Notes: generated from the letters alone by a model not told the origin. 64,000 nucleotides of DNA from Ichthyophis bannanicus (GCA_033557465.1 CM066031.1:1671276800-1671340799); one strand, 5' to 3'. Shown: positions 53,101 to 63,935, counted from the stretch's first letter. Program-made: numbers and translations.

Positions 53101-53937
53101 GGACTGATTAGTATAGACCATGCGGTTGATCAGGATGGAACACCTTTACCATTTATGGAGTTACAAACATGCCTTGATTTAGATGTAAGGCACGTGATGC
53201 ATTACAATCAGATGAGAAGTTATATTAAATCTGAGGGGGATCTGCAGGGGCGGGTCTGTTCGATACTGGAGGAGGCACTCCACTCGGGAGAAGAAGGAAG
53301 GGCATGTATCTCTACTTTACAGAAGGAACTAGTGAGTATGCTTGTTATACCGACAGAGCTGGCACTGGCTGAGATTTGGTCACGGGAGTTGGGGGAGCAG
53401 ATAGAAGAGCAGGCTATTCTGACAGCTCTTGAATATATTCCGAGATCTACTTACTGCGTGGATGATAGGGACATGCAATATAAAATAATAAGGCAAATAT
53501 ATTATGCACCTAATAGGGCTTTCCAGGCGAGATGTGCGTCTTCCTCTGCTTGCCCTCATTGCGGATCTGTGGGAGCTAATTTGAGCCACATGTTCTGGAA
53601 CTGCCCAAACTTGACTAAATATTGTAGAGGGGTGTTTTCCGGTGTTGGGGTTATATTGGGTGTTAAAATCAAAATGAATGCTCGGATAGCAGTTTTAGGA
53701 TTGGTGTCTAGGGTGGAGTCGGTTGGGGTACTGCAGCGGATATGGATGGGGAGGGTGCTACTGGTGGCGCGGCGTTTACTGCTGTGTCACTGGATAACAC
53801 CACAGTGCCCGAAACGAGAACAATGGGAGAAGGCAGTATGGAAGTTATTAACAATAGAACATATAGGGGCACGAATGAATGGGAAAATACAGTACACTTT
53901 TCTAGAGGAATGGGGACCATACATCTGTAGTAGCTGA
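50171..53937 (+). pseudogene. L1-type ORF2 endonuclease/reverse transcriptase (broken)
   Basis: The endonuclease starts MNNIKKMRIVSWNVCGLGSP (50171), then FLQETHQ, VSIYAPN and GGDFNCVLEE, to a TAG at 50708. The rest of it (RAHDTGSRIDYIYW) is in another frame. 50886-51599 covers the pre-RT region ending VPTYQAPGPDGF. The reverse transcriptase follows: SSYRPISLINVDVKILAKIM, a TGA at 51835, DQVGFVRGRYMVKN, motif A SFDAEKAFDRVN with a TAG next (51982), GTRQGCPLSPLLFVLTLESL and catalytic FVDDILVN. Frames change near 52470 and 52760. The C-terminus has the L1-type Cys/His motif CPHCGSVGANLSHMFWNC, ending TFLEEWGPYIC where the retrovirus is inserted. At least six lesions. Confidence 0.85.
52428..52467 (+). 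repeat. 20-base tandem duplication in ORF2
   Basis: atggagctcaaatgcttcag is followed by the same 20 bases with a final a. A local duplication within the L1-type ORF2. Confidence 0.85.
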
Positions 53938-54639
53938 TAAGCATGCAATAAATAATACCCGGAGTCAGGCAAAGATTCAAGCCGGTTTAATGTGCACAGG
54001 CTCAGATTGCAGTAACATTCAAAATAGTCTGAGCCCAGAGCTCAGAAAAATGACAGTTTATATATTTTTCTTCTCCAGTCTAATACAGGCAAAACTCCTC
54101 ATTGGCCACAGTGGCCCACTTACTCTCATCCAATAGACATCTCTGACCGGGCCCAGGACTCGCTCCCCCTGCTTGGGTCTTACTAGCCACGGGTCAGCAA
54201 TTAGACATAACACTAAACATAATACTTTTACTACAGTATATTTTGCTACGTCTGCAAGGTCAGTTAGCCACAAAGATAGTGGAAGGCATATCAGAAGCAT
54301 TCTTAACAAAAGCAAAACAAAGCAAGGCCAAACAAAGCAAGGCTAAGACGTATCTCTAGCCTTGGCTCAAAACACTAAACAATCTTCATAATGCTAGACA
54401 AAATATTCTTACACTGTTCGGCTTCTCTGCTATATTTTCATCCTAATTACGAGGTCAGTGCACAATCAGCAAAGATACAGTGGAGGACATTCCTACTAAA
54501 GCAGACATCTGGCTTACCTAAACAATAAACAGTAAAAGTTTTAATTCTCTTATCTCCAGGAGAGCAGAACATGTTATCAAACCAGAATAGAACAGTATTT
54601 CTTTCTAACAGCTAACAGCATTCTGTAATTTTCCAAAAT
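53926..54639 (-). repeat. Retroviral 3' LTR (truncated at its U3 start)
   Basis: It matches 59279-59992 over 714 bases; I noticed one substitution (54065 against 59418). The outermost 75 bases of U3 present in the other LTR (59993-60067) are missing, replaced at 54640-54672 by a repeat of an internal LTR segment. Confidence 0.85.
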
Positions 54640-54673
54640 TAGCCTTGGCTCAAAACACTAAACAATCTTCATA
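54640..54673 (-). repeat. Repeated internal LTR segment at the env/LTR junction
   Basis: The segment agccttggctcaaaacac and its next 16 bases occur within the LTR at 54359-54391 and again here, directly outside the truncated LTR. It marks a rearranged junction, for example a template switch in reverse transcription. Confidence 0.7.
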
Positions 54674-54862
54674 AGATTCTGGCGGGGGGTTGAGACAAGT
54701 CCGGGTATTCCCTGTTGTGCAAATACTAGGTTTGCAGGCTGCACAGGGAAGTAGGGCAAGAGTCAATTCAAAGCACCCCAAGGCTGCCGCCAGAACGAAG
54801 CAAGAATAAGAATTCATAATGGGCATAGTCTCTGGAAAATTGGTGGAACTGTCGGCATCCAC
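54650..54862 (-). pseudogene. Possible retroviral env start (remnant)
   Basis: A 70-codon minus-strand frame with a hydrophobic stretch resembling a signal peptide (SCFVLAAALGCFELTLALL) followed by Cys-containing sequence, ending where the LTR-derived repeat begins. Its place between integrase and 3' LTR fits env, but no further surface or transmembrane domain is present. Assignment is by position and hydrophobicity only. Confidence 0.4.
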
Positions 54863-55399
54863 AACAGGTAGCAGACGTAGCGTTGATTGTAGGTCCTCAA
54901 GCTTCTGCCGTACGTAGACCTACCAGCTTTGTGGCAGGAGTAGGGCTGTAGATTCCAAAGTATCACTGTCCTCTGGGATGTCTCAGGTTCTTAAAATATC
55001 ATAGTACAGTCTCTCAGGCTATTATTGCCTCCTTAGAGCAGTTCACTTTTTAGGAGATCAAAACAGTTTTTTTCTTTTTCTTTTTTTTTTTCAGAGCATT
55101 TGAACACAGTCTCGTAGAGGACTCAATTTCTTAACACAACACAGTCTATTTCTGATGATTTCAGCTTTCTCCAGATGCGAGGCTTACCTTCGGATAAACA
55201 AACAGTCTTGAAATAGTGCAGTTTCCGAGGGACCAATAAGTCTTAGGTCCGTGGCTGTTGTCGTAGGGTGAGGCGCAATGGAGTCATTTATGGAAGTCCA
55301 CGACCAAGTTCAGAAGCGGCTGCTGGAATGCAAAACTGGAGGACGTCTGTTCTCTTGACGTCCAGGAGCAGGTTGGTAAAGTTCTTACGATGACGGATC

Positions 55400-55700
55400 T
55401 TTTCTTCGCAGCGTGAGTCGCAATGGTGCTGCAGGATTGGCAATCGAAGTCCAGGGACGACTCTCAGGTACTGTGGCTGGTTTCACTCGACTGTGGTGGA
55501 TCCAGGAGTCGATCTTGGCCACTTTAACTGCTGTTGGGGTTGATAACAAGACGACATATGGCCCTTTCCAATACGGCGCCAGCGGTGTCTTCTTCTACTC
55601 TGTCACCCACACCGAGGCTCCAGGCTTGAAAGGATGCAGGGGTTTGGATGGGCTGATCTCATACTCACGCATGAAGACCCTGCAAAACAGAACTTAAAAC
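55400..55700 (-). pseudogene. Retroviral integrase C-terminal fragment
   Basis: On the minus strand, translation from about 55650 down gives VWVTE followed by a TAG, then the GPY/F-type signature YWKGPYVVLLSTPTAVKV and DSWIHHSRVKPA, the C-terminal DNA-binding part of gammaretrovirus-like integrases. The zinc-binding and catalytic core domains are absent: RNase H ends near 55850 and this fragment follows after about 150 bases, so about 1 kb is deleted. A plus-strand frame across the same bases is a shadow. Confidence 0.75.
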
Positions 55701-55832
55701 CAATAGTGCTTATCTAGTAATTTCAGATCCTATCTGTCACACATCTCCTTTTACTCTCTATACAATAGGCTACAGAATCTCAGAATCTCAAAAGGGGAAA
55801 CTCCTAAAGACTTAGCAGGGGCTAAGTATATC

Positions 55833-57453
55833 CTATGAAGGGCTATAGGAAGAACCTGGGGCCAGGGCTGAGGACTTAACTACTAGATCAAGGGTCACCA
55901 CTGCATATTTAACACAACTATGTCCATTAATGATGACAAGACTGCTTTCATCCACAAAGAAAGTTTTGTCTGGGCGGTCCAAGGGGATATCAGTTGAGTC
56001 TAGGCAACCTGAGCACACAATGTCCATTACTTCCAAGCAATCATGGTCAGGAGGGCCTGGACCGACGGGCAATAGGGTGGCTGGGTTTAGAGTTTGGCTG
56101 AGACTTAATTGCAAGTTAGGATTCTCACATAGCATACTTTGATATTTTAACATTCGAGCGTTGGTGAGCCAATGGCTTCCTTTGTGCTCCAGCAGGGTTA
56201 AAACAGAGTGTGGTACAGTAACTTGAAGGTTTTGTCCTAAGGTGAGCTTATCTGCTTCACTCACTAAGAGGGCTGTGGCTGCTACAGCTCTCAGGCAAGG
56301 TGGCCAGCCTTTGGCAACAGGATCCAATTGTTTCGACAGGTAGGCCACAGGTCGCTTGATTCATGGACATATAGATAAAATGGTTTCTGCACATCTGGTA
56401 GGCCCAAGGCTGGGGATGACATCAATGCTGTTTTCAGTGATTTGAATGCTTTATCTTGTTCTGAGCCCCATTCCAGGGGAGATTGTTCCATTCCTTGTGT
56501 GACTTGGTACAAGGGTTTTGCCATGAGCGCAAAATTTGGTATCCATATTCGGCAGTAGCCTGCAGCTCCCAAGAAAGCTTGCACCTGTTTCCTAGTAGTG
56601 GGGGTTGGGATGCGGCATACTGCTTCTTTTCGCTCAAGTCCTAATTTCCGGGTTCCTGTGGACAGATGGAACCCTAAATATTTCACTTCTGTCTGGCACA
56701 GCTGCGCCTTGGCTCTGGAAACCTTGTAGCCAGCTTCATTCAAATGGTGCAAGAGGTCACTTGTAGCTTGTATACAATCAGATTTGTTATTGGTGGCTAT
56801 GAGCAAATCATCTACATATTGAAGCAAAATTCTTTTTCCCGGAATCACAGAGTAGCTTGACAAATCTTGACTGAGGGCTGCACTGAAGATAGTGGGTGAG
56901 TTCTTAAATCCTTGTGGTAATCGAGTCCAAGTAAGTTGCCCTCGCCGTCCTGTGGTAGGGTTTTCCCATTCAAATGCAAACAAAAACTGACTGGCCTCTG
57001 TCAGGCGTATACAGAAAAAAAGGCATCTTTTAAGTTCAAAACAGTAAAGTGAGTGGCTTCTGCTGGAATCAGTCCTAGGAGGGTGTAAGGATTTGGTACT
57101 ACTGGATGTATGGTTTCAACTGCACTGTTCACTCAACGTAGATCCTGCACTGGGCGGTAGTCACCTGTCCCAGGCTTCTTGATTGGGAGAAGGGAGGTGT
57201 TCCAGGGTGACTGGCATTCTCTGAGAAGTCCATACTGCAATAATTTCTTCAAATGGCGATGAACGCCTTCAATTGCTGGTCTCGGGAGGGGATACTGACG
57301 CACATGCACTGGTTCTGCTCCTGGCTTAAGGGTAACAAGTACAGGAGCTATATTCTTTGCTAGGCCAGGTGGATTATTCTCTGCCCATACTCCAGGTGGG
57401 GCTGCAATGCTGGTAAGTATACAGGAACTTTGCTGGCCTGATTGGAGATGCAC
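55833..57453 (-). pseudogene. Retroviral reverse transcriptase and partial RNase H
   Basis: Transcription-order pieces on the minus strand: 57453-57133 with VRQYPLPRPAIEGVHRHL, LLPIKKPGTGDYRPVQDLR and a TGA; about 57130-57000 without an ATG but with [12 protein letters not shown] and the motif A region, where the first catalytic Asp appears as Asn ([10 protein letters not shown]); 56983-56291 with LPQGFKNSPTIF, catalytic QYVDDLLIATN, YLGFHLSTGTRKL and FLGAAGYCRIWIPNFALMA; then, after a local deletion near 56350, 56348-55833 with the connection region and the start of RNase H (KTFFVDESS). Several stops, deletions and a changed active-site residue make it inactive. Confidence 0.85.
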
Positions 57454-59253
57454 TATAGAACCGCTACTCTTCTTCTCGGGGAACAGTCAGCACTATCAAT
57501 CCAGCTCCTTCGATTAGGAAAACTTCCTCCACATCATTCAACTAAAGTATCAGCAAGAAGAACTACTCTCTTCTCCATCTTACATTCACTTTCTCTGTCA
57601 CATTATCTCCACAATTCACAGACATTCTGAACAACTTAATCGTGCTGTATTCATGCCCGCAAATCCATCCCGTTTCTGCACGTTCTGTTTTATATCTCCC
57701 TGGGACTGACTTGACAAAAACTGCATTTACCATGCACAAATTCTCCTGGGCTGCTGGATTTCATGGGGCATATAGTGAGGGCTGCCTGCACTATTTGGAT
57801 TCCACTTCATGTTCTCGGGCGCTGACTGTGGGTGACTCTGAACTGGTAAAATGAATCCCTGCCTGCAGTGTCAGCGGTGGACTGTAGCCCCCACATGTGC
57901 TTGTCAACAGACAGAGGAACAATCTAGATAGAGTCCTTACAATAGAAAACTACACTTTTGCAACATGTTATAATAACAAATCCTAACAGAAAGAACTATA
58001 GTTCATAACATGACGACTACATAGCTGTTACGTATAACTGGAATAAAATTACTTGGCAAAAAAACTAACTGCCAGCCGTAATCAGCTTGGCTTTACAAAA
58101 GAAATTACTTTCAATTTTACAGTTTTTAGGAAGCAGAGATTCAAAAAGACATTCATTCTGGATGCTTTTTCCATAAAGCGGGTGGACATCTAAAATACAT
58201 ATACACATTTTCCTTCCTAGTTCGTAGGCTTCGTAGGGCAAAGGGAAAATACAAGCATCCTTTCCTATTGAAACCTGAGCCCTACAAGATTTCTGCTCAC
58301 TTGATCTGCACAGGAATTCGAGTAGGAATGTAACCCTTTCCAGGCTAAGTACAATACTATCGAGATCCACAATTCTGACTAAACATTCTTATTAAATGAT
58401 ATAATACATGACCATAGCAGAAGGCACATCACTATTACAAAATATTGAATAAAAACAGGTATAATTCCCTAAAATAAGCACCCATTAGCCCAGCAGCAGA
58501 ACGTTGAAAACATGCCTTCATAGAGTTAAAACATTCCTCTGCACAAACACGTCTCCTGTCAGTTTCACTCTGTGCTGCAGCTGAATGAGGGAGACAGCTT
58601 CTTGCTTTTACAGTGACTCTTCTTAACTATACTTTTACTATTTCATATGCGGTAAAGTGTCACAAATTACCCAACGGAATATAATCCTACCCTTATACTA
58701 GAAGGGAAACTCGTGGTTTCAACAGATAAAAAAGACAAACTCCCAACGCTTCCTCCTTTTCACAAGCATTCTTCACACAGACAAACATGCTAGCATTTTC
58801 CAAATTCCGAATTCCCGGGCTGACTGACAAACCAGAATTACTGAAACTGAAAGGGCTGATGGTTTCGCCCCGCGCACTACTTGCAGGGGTACTAGGATCG
58901 CCCGTGGAAGTTGATCAGACTTCCTTTACCTGTTACTGTACCAGAAGTGTCTCGAGACTTTCCCAAAGCTATCTGACTAAGAACCAGAAAAATCAATACT
59001 CACCGGATCCGGTAGCTAATGCGCTGCGCAACCAATCCCTCCTTGGGTTGAATCCTGGACCCCCCTCGGGTTCGAGGTGTTGGCTGGCCAGAAACAGCAG
59101 CCTGCGGAGGCAAGGAGGAGTCTCCTCCGATACAAAAGGACCAGGGGCGCCAGAGACCCTCCTGCGGTCAGTCAGGCTCGGCTCTAGCCGGACCAAACCT
59201 GTGAGGCGAGATGTCGGGGCATATTGACTTGCATACCATCCCCCACTCGCACA
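57454..59253 (-). other. Retroviral leader and gag/protease region, unrecognised
   Basis: About 1.8 kb between the primer binding site and the reverse transcriptase, where gag and protease would lie. I see no capsid, nucleocapsid Cys knuckle or protease motif in any minus-strand frame. The longest minus frame (58370-58065, 101 codons, Cys-rich) is not recognisable. It may be a degraded or deleted gag region. Confidence 0.5.
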
Positions 59254-59272
59254 TTCCCGGCCCAACGCACCA
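59254..59272 (-). promoter_or_regulatory. Retroviral primer binding site, tRNA-Gly-like
   Basis: The plus strand reads ttcccggcccaacgcacca, equal to the 3' end of vertebrate tRNA-Gly (TCC anticodon) plus CCA except for one extra C. On the minus strand it lies 6 bases after the end of the 5' LTR. This is where a tRNA would prime minus-strand DNA synthesis. Confidence 0.75.
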
Positions 59273-59278
59273 GAAATA

Positions 59279-60067
59279 TGTAGTAGCTGATAAGCATGCA
59301 ATAAATAATACCCGGAGTCAGGCAAAGATTCAAGCCGGTTTAATGTGCACAGGCTCAGATTGCAGTAACATTCAAAATAGTCTGAGCCCAGAGCTCAGAA
59401 AAATGACAGTTTATATACTTTTCTTCTCCAGTCTAATACAGGCAAAACTCCTCATTGGCCACAGTGGCCCACTTACTCTCATCCAATAGACATCTCTGAC
59501 CGGGCCCAGGACTCGCTCCCCCTGCTTGGGTCTTACTAGCCACGGGTCAGCAATTAGACATAACACTAAACATAATACTTTTACTACAGTATATTTTGCT
59601 ACGTCTGCAAGGTCAGTTAGCCACAAAGATAGTGGAAGGCATATCAGAAGCATTCTTAACAAAAGCAAAACAAAGCAAGGCCAAACAAAGCAAGGCTAAG
59701 ACGTATCTCTAGCCTTGGCTCAAAACACTAAACAATCTTCATAATGCTAGACAAAATATTCTTACACTGTTCGGCTTCTCTGCTATATTTTCATCCTAAT
59801 TACGAGGTCAGTGCACAATCAGCAAAGATACAGTGGAGGACATTCCTACTAAAGCAGACATCTGGCTTACCTAAACAATAAACAGTAAAAGTTTTAATTC
59901 TCTTATCTCCAGGAGAGCAGAACATGTTATCAAACCAGAATAGAACAGTATTTCTTTCTAACAGCTAACAGCATTCTGTAATTTTCCAAAATCAGCAATA
60001 ACATTTTAAAGCAGGAAAAAGGGCTTCAGACCTAGCTCTGCTACATACTAGGCCATCGCCTATCACA
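59279..60067 (-). repeat. Retroviral 5' LTR, complete (789 bp)
   Basis: TG..CA ends. On the minus strand a TATA box agtatataaa maps to 59410-59419, and an attaaa polyadenylation signal to 59339-59344, about 70 bases downstream, which gives U3-R-U5 order. U3 extends to 60067. It is compared with 53926-54639 for age. Confidence 0.85.
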
Positions 60068-61678
60068 CATCGAGAAATTACTTCCTAGAGACAGAGGTCA
60101 TATTCTCAATATCTTATAAGCCCTTTTGAAAGAACGTAGGGTATGACTGGGGTGGAAGGAGTACCCCAGATTCCGGAACACTGAGATAAGAAAAGGTGGT
60201 GGGGGGAGGGGGAAGGATATGGAGAGTAATAGCTAAATTAATGGATATGGTTAGATGCTAATCTCCTATACATGGTATGGCTGATATGGAACATATGGGA
60301 TATTGTAGGAGATATATGCTTTCATTGTCATTGTTGTATTAATGATGCTGGAAATGTTAATAAAGATAAAGATAAAGCTAATATGATGGACTTTAAGATT
60401 CTGGGGGGGGTATAAGGGTACCTACACCCCGGAAGAATTATAGGTAAAGCTTTAGAGATACTATTAGCAATATATGACTAGTAGGGCGAACTGGGTGGGA
60501 GAGAGGGTGGGGGGGGGGTTAGGGTACAAAGAGGGGGGAGGAAAATGTGAAAATATAAGGCAACATAAGATGACATAGTTCTTCTGTGTACAATTGTTCT
60601 TAATGTTGTATCGAAGTGTCAATACATTGGAATTGGAAAATGATTGCTAATAAAAATGATTTAAACTAAAGGTGATGCTGCAGAATAATTGAAAGACATA
60701 TCGATACACCAGGAAAATGTATTACAACTATTTGATGAACTGAAGAGTAGCAAATCACTTGGACTGGATAGTATACATCCGAGGGTGTTGAAAGAACTGA
60801 AATATGAGATTGCAGACTGTTGTTAGTAATCTGTGAACTATCATTAAAATCATCTGTTATATCTGAAGATTGTAGGGTGGCCAATGTAATGCCAATTTTT
60901 ACAAAGGGTTCCAGAGGTGATCCAGGAAACTACAGACTGGTGAGCCTGACGTCAGTACCAGGAAAAATTGTAGAAACCATCATAAATAACAATATTTCTG
61001 AATATGTAAATAGTCATGGCTTAATGGGAGATAGCCAACATGTCTTTAGCCAAGGATGATCTTGTTTTACTAATCTGATATGTATTTTTGAAGGTGTGAA
61101 TAAACAGACAAAGGTGAGTTGGTTGACATAGTGTATCTGGACTTTCAGAAAGCCTTTGACAAGATCCCTCATGAGAGACTTTTGGCAAAATTAAAATGTC
61201 ATGGGATAGGAGGCCGTATACTATTGTGGATCAGAAACTGGTTAAAAGATAGAATGCAGAGGGTATGGCTAAATGGCCAATTTTCACAGTGGAGAAAGGT
61301 GAACAGTGGAGTACCCCATGGATCTGTACTAGGTCCACTGCTTTTTAACATATTCATAAATGACCTGGAAATGGGAATAACGAGTGAGGTTAAATCTGGA
61401 GATGACACAAAACTATTCAAAGTTGTTAAAACCCATGAGGATTGTGGAAAATTGCAAGAGGATCTTGATAAATTGGAAGACTGGGCATCCAAATGCTAGA
61501 TGAAATTTAATATGGACAAGTGCAAAGTTATGCATCTAGGAAAGAAAAACCCAAACTTTGGTTACACGATGCAAGGTTCCACATTAGGAATCACCACCCA
61601 GGAAAAAGATTTAGGCATCATCATGGATAACATGTTAAAACCCTTCGCTCAGTGTGCAGCGGCAGCCAAGAGAGCCAA

Positions 61679-61968
61679 GTGGAGGAGTAGCCTAGTGGTT
61701 GGGGCAAGGTACTTCAGGCCGGAAGGTCGGTGGTTCAAATCCCACTAGAGGACAGCAACCTTGGGCCGGAAGGACTGGGGTTTCTAGTCCCACAGGTGCT
61801 CCTTGTGGTCTTGGGCAAGCCACTTAACCCTCCATAGCCCATGTTCCCTGTAAAATAGTTATCTCCAAGTTATAATGCCCTGTTCAATGTAATTTCAGTT
61901 TGTTCAATGTAAACCGCACTGATGCAGAATAGCGCGGTATATAAGAGAATGTAAATAAATAAATAAAT
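61679..61968 (+). mobile_element. tRNA-headed SINE, full length, in CR1-B
   Basis: Same family as 35189-35483 with few differences: gtggaggagtagcctagtgg head, box B tggttcaaatccc, core ttgggcaagccacttaaccc and gcggtatataagagaatg tail with (taaa)n. It splits CR1-B between gccaagagag and aatagaatgctagg. Confidence 0.85.
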
Positions 61969-62069
61969 AGAATGCTAGGTATCATAAGGAAAGAAATGGA
62001 GAATAAAACAAAGGATATTATAATGCCTCTGTATCGTTCCATGGTGCCAACCACACCTTAAATATTGTG

Positions 62070-63933
62070 ATGCATTATTTAGACAAATGGTGATGGAACC
62101 AACCAGGGAATGCTCGATGCTGGATTTAGTACTCACCACTGGAGATAGTGTGTCGAATATCCGGGTGGGTGCCCATCTGAGCTGCAGCGATCATCACACT
62201 GTGTGGTTTGAGATAATAGCCAAGGCAGAGTCCAATCACAGCAAGCTTGAAGTCCTAGACTTCAAAAACACTGACTTCAGTAAAATGGCCAAGTCCCTGA
62301 AGGAGGAGTTGGCAGGGTAAGAGGGGATAAGGGAAGTGGAATTGTAGTGGGCTAAATTAAAGGAGAAAATAAAAGGGGCATCAGATACATATGTAAGAAA
62401 AGTAAATAAAAACAAGAGGAAACGGAAACCTATTTGGTTCTCCAAAGAAGTGGCTGCACAAATAAAGGCAAAAAACACAGCTTTCACAAAATTCAGAAGT
62501 TTGCAAACAGAGGAACACAGAAAAGAATACAGGATAAAACTAAGAGATAAAAAGAGAAATAAGGATAGCAAAATCAAAGGCAGAAGAAAAGATGGCTAAA
62601 GATGTGAAATGTGGCAACAAAACCTTTTTCAGGTATTTTCGGGAGAGGAGAAAAATCAGAGGTGGAATTGCAGGACTCAAAAGTGACAGGAATGGATTTG
62701 TGGAAAGTGACATTGAAAAAGCGAAAATGATAAATAAATACTTCTATTCTGTTTTTACTAAAGACAATCCTGGAGAAGGAACACCTGTGAATGACAAATA
62801 TACGAATGGGAATGGAGTAGATACCACACTATTCACAGAAGATGATGTGTTAGAACAGCTTGCAAAACTGAAAGTGGACAAGGCCGTGGGACCAGATGGG
62901 ATACATCCCAGGATACTGAAAAAGCTCAGAGAGTTCTTGCAGGGCCATTAAAGGATGTTTTTAATAGATCCTTGGAGACGTTCCACAGGACTGGAGAAGG
63001 GCTGATGTGGTGGTACCTCTTCATAAAAGTGGTAATAGGGAAGAAGTGACAAACTACAGGCCAGTAAGCCTTACCTCAGTGGCAGGAAAAGTAATGGAGA
63101 CACTCCTGAAAGAGCAAATAGTGGACTTTCTCGAAACCAACAGGTTGCATGATCCGAGGCAACATGGTTTTACCAGAGGACAATTTTGCCAAACAAATCT
63201 GATTGAGTTATTTGACTGGGTGACCAGAGAACTAGATCAAGGGTATGCGATGGATGTGACTTACCTAGCTTTCAGCAAAGCCTTTGATACTGTTCCTCAT
63301 AGGAGGCTTATCAATAAACTGAACAGCTTGGGGATGAGTCCCAAGGTGGTGAACTGGATCAGAAATTGGTTGACTGACAGATGACAGAAGGTGATGGTAA
63401 ACGGAACTCACTCATATGAAAAGAAGGTGATTAGTGGTGTGCCCCAGGATTCAGTCCTGGGAACGGTACGTTCAATGTATTTGTGAGTGATATTGCTGAA
63501 GGACTGAATGGAAAACTCTGTCTTTTTGCAGATGACACAAAAATTTGCAATAGTGTGTACTCCCTTGAGGGAGTGGATAACATGAGGAAAGATCTACAAA
63601 AGCTGGAAGAATGGTCTAATGCTTGGCAGTTAAGATTTAATGTGAAGAATTGCAGTGTCATGCACTTGGGATGCAGATATCCAAGGGAATTGTTTGCAGT
63701 AGGGGGCGAGAGTTTGGTGTGCACGGACCAGGAGAAGGACCTCGGAGTGATTGTTTCTGAGGATCTCAAGGTAGCAAAACAGTGTGACAATGTGGTGGCA
63801 AAATCCAGAAGGATGCTGGGTTGCATACAGAGAGGAATAACCAGCAGAAAGGAAGAGGTACTAATGTCATGGTACAAGTCACTGGTGAGGCCTCACTTGG
63901 AATATTGTGTTCAGTTTTGGAGACCATAACTCC
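62070..63933 (+). mobile_element. CR1-like LINE copy C (second family), 5'-truncated
   Basis: It begins in the endonuclease C-terminus and runs into the SINE at the window end. It differs from CR1-A/B throughout (for example RRLINKLNSLGMSPKVVNWI against RLLAKLKCHGIGGRILLWI), so it is another CR1 family. Its own 3' end is not in the window. Confidence 0.8.
62087..63929 (+). pseudogene. CR1-C endonuclease end and reverse transcriptase (broken)
   Basis: Frame 62087-62320 gives the endonuclease end, EPTRECSMLDLVLTTGDSVS and LSCSDHHTVWFEI. Frame 62592-62951 gives KTFFRYFRERRKIRGGIAGL and DKAVGPDGIHPRILKKLREF. Frame 63007-63384 gives NYRPVSLTSVAGKVMETLLK, HGFTRGQFCQTNLIELFDWV and motif A region YLAFSKAFDTVPHRRL (Ala where most have Asp), then a TGA. 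After a frame change near 63470, 63483-63929 gives catalytic LFADDTKICN, KLEEWSNAWQLRFNVKNCSV and KDLGVIVSEDLKVAKQC, ending at HLEYCVQFWRP. A missing motif A Asp and the breaks make it inactive. Confidence 0.8.
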
Positions 63934-63935
63934 AG

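Larger units (their letters stand above)
53926..60067 (-). mobile_element. Gamma-type endogenous retrovirus (defective provirus)
   Basis: A minus-strand provirus with TG..CA ends and the 4-base duplication catc (53922-53925 and 60068-60071). The 5' LTR is 59279-60067 and the 3' LTR is 53926-54639 (truncated). In transcription order: 5' LTR, primer binding site (59254-59272), a region with no clear gag or protease (57454-59253), RT (56291-57453), start of RNase H (to 55833), an integrase C-terminal piece (about 55400-55690), a possible env start (54650-54862) and 3' LTR. Large deletions and stops make it defective. Pol motifs resemble class I (gamma/epsilon-like) retroviruses. Confidence 0.85.
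47938..60667 (+). mobile_element. L1/Tx1-type LINE, near full length, split by a retrovirus
   Basis: Inserted in CR1-B with a short duplication, aaaagtgatgctg (47925-47937) and aaaggtgatgctg (60668-60680, one mismatch). It starts gggggatcacatgatgc and ends ctaataaaaatgatttaaa. Without the retrovirus (53926-60071) it is about 6.6 kb: 5' UTR (47938-48117), ORF1 (48118-48945), a G-rich spacer (48946-50170), ORF2 (50171-53937) and 3' UTR (60072-60667). Two ORFs with a coiled-coil ORF1 of the L1 type and a C-terminal Cys motif place it in the L1/Tx1 group. Confidence 0.85.
47669..62069 (+). mobile_element. CR1 LINE copy B, split by L1-type LINE and a SINE
   Basis: The left part (47669-47937) encodes the pre-RT block VGPLDDRGVKEALRGDKAIA. 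The right part resumes at 60668 and gives the RT: a GKIVETIINNNI block and YLDFQKAFDKIPHERLLAKL (motif A; frame 61119-61499), GSVLGPLLFNIFINDLEMG, and motif C degraded to KSGDDTKLF. After a TAG at 61497, KDLGIIMDNMLKPFAQC follows (61500-61680). A SINE lies at 61679-61968. The copy fades at 62069, where another CR1 begins. The join of the two parts is confirmed by alignment to CR1-A around 7330-7420. Confidence 0.8.

Noticed and set aside
52900..53937. 345-codon frame as an independent gene
   Set aside because: It is the C-terminal part of the L1-type ORF2, recognised by its Cys/His motif and position; the start Met is internal.
55413..55697. 94-codon plus-strand frame in the provirus
   Set aside because: It is antisense to the integrase C-terminal segment, which has a clear family signature on the minus strand.
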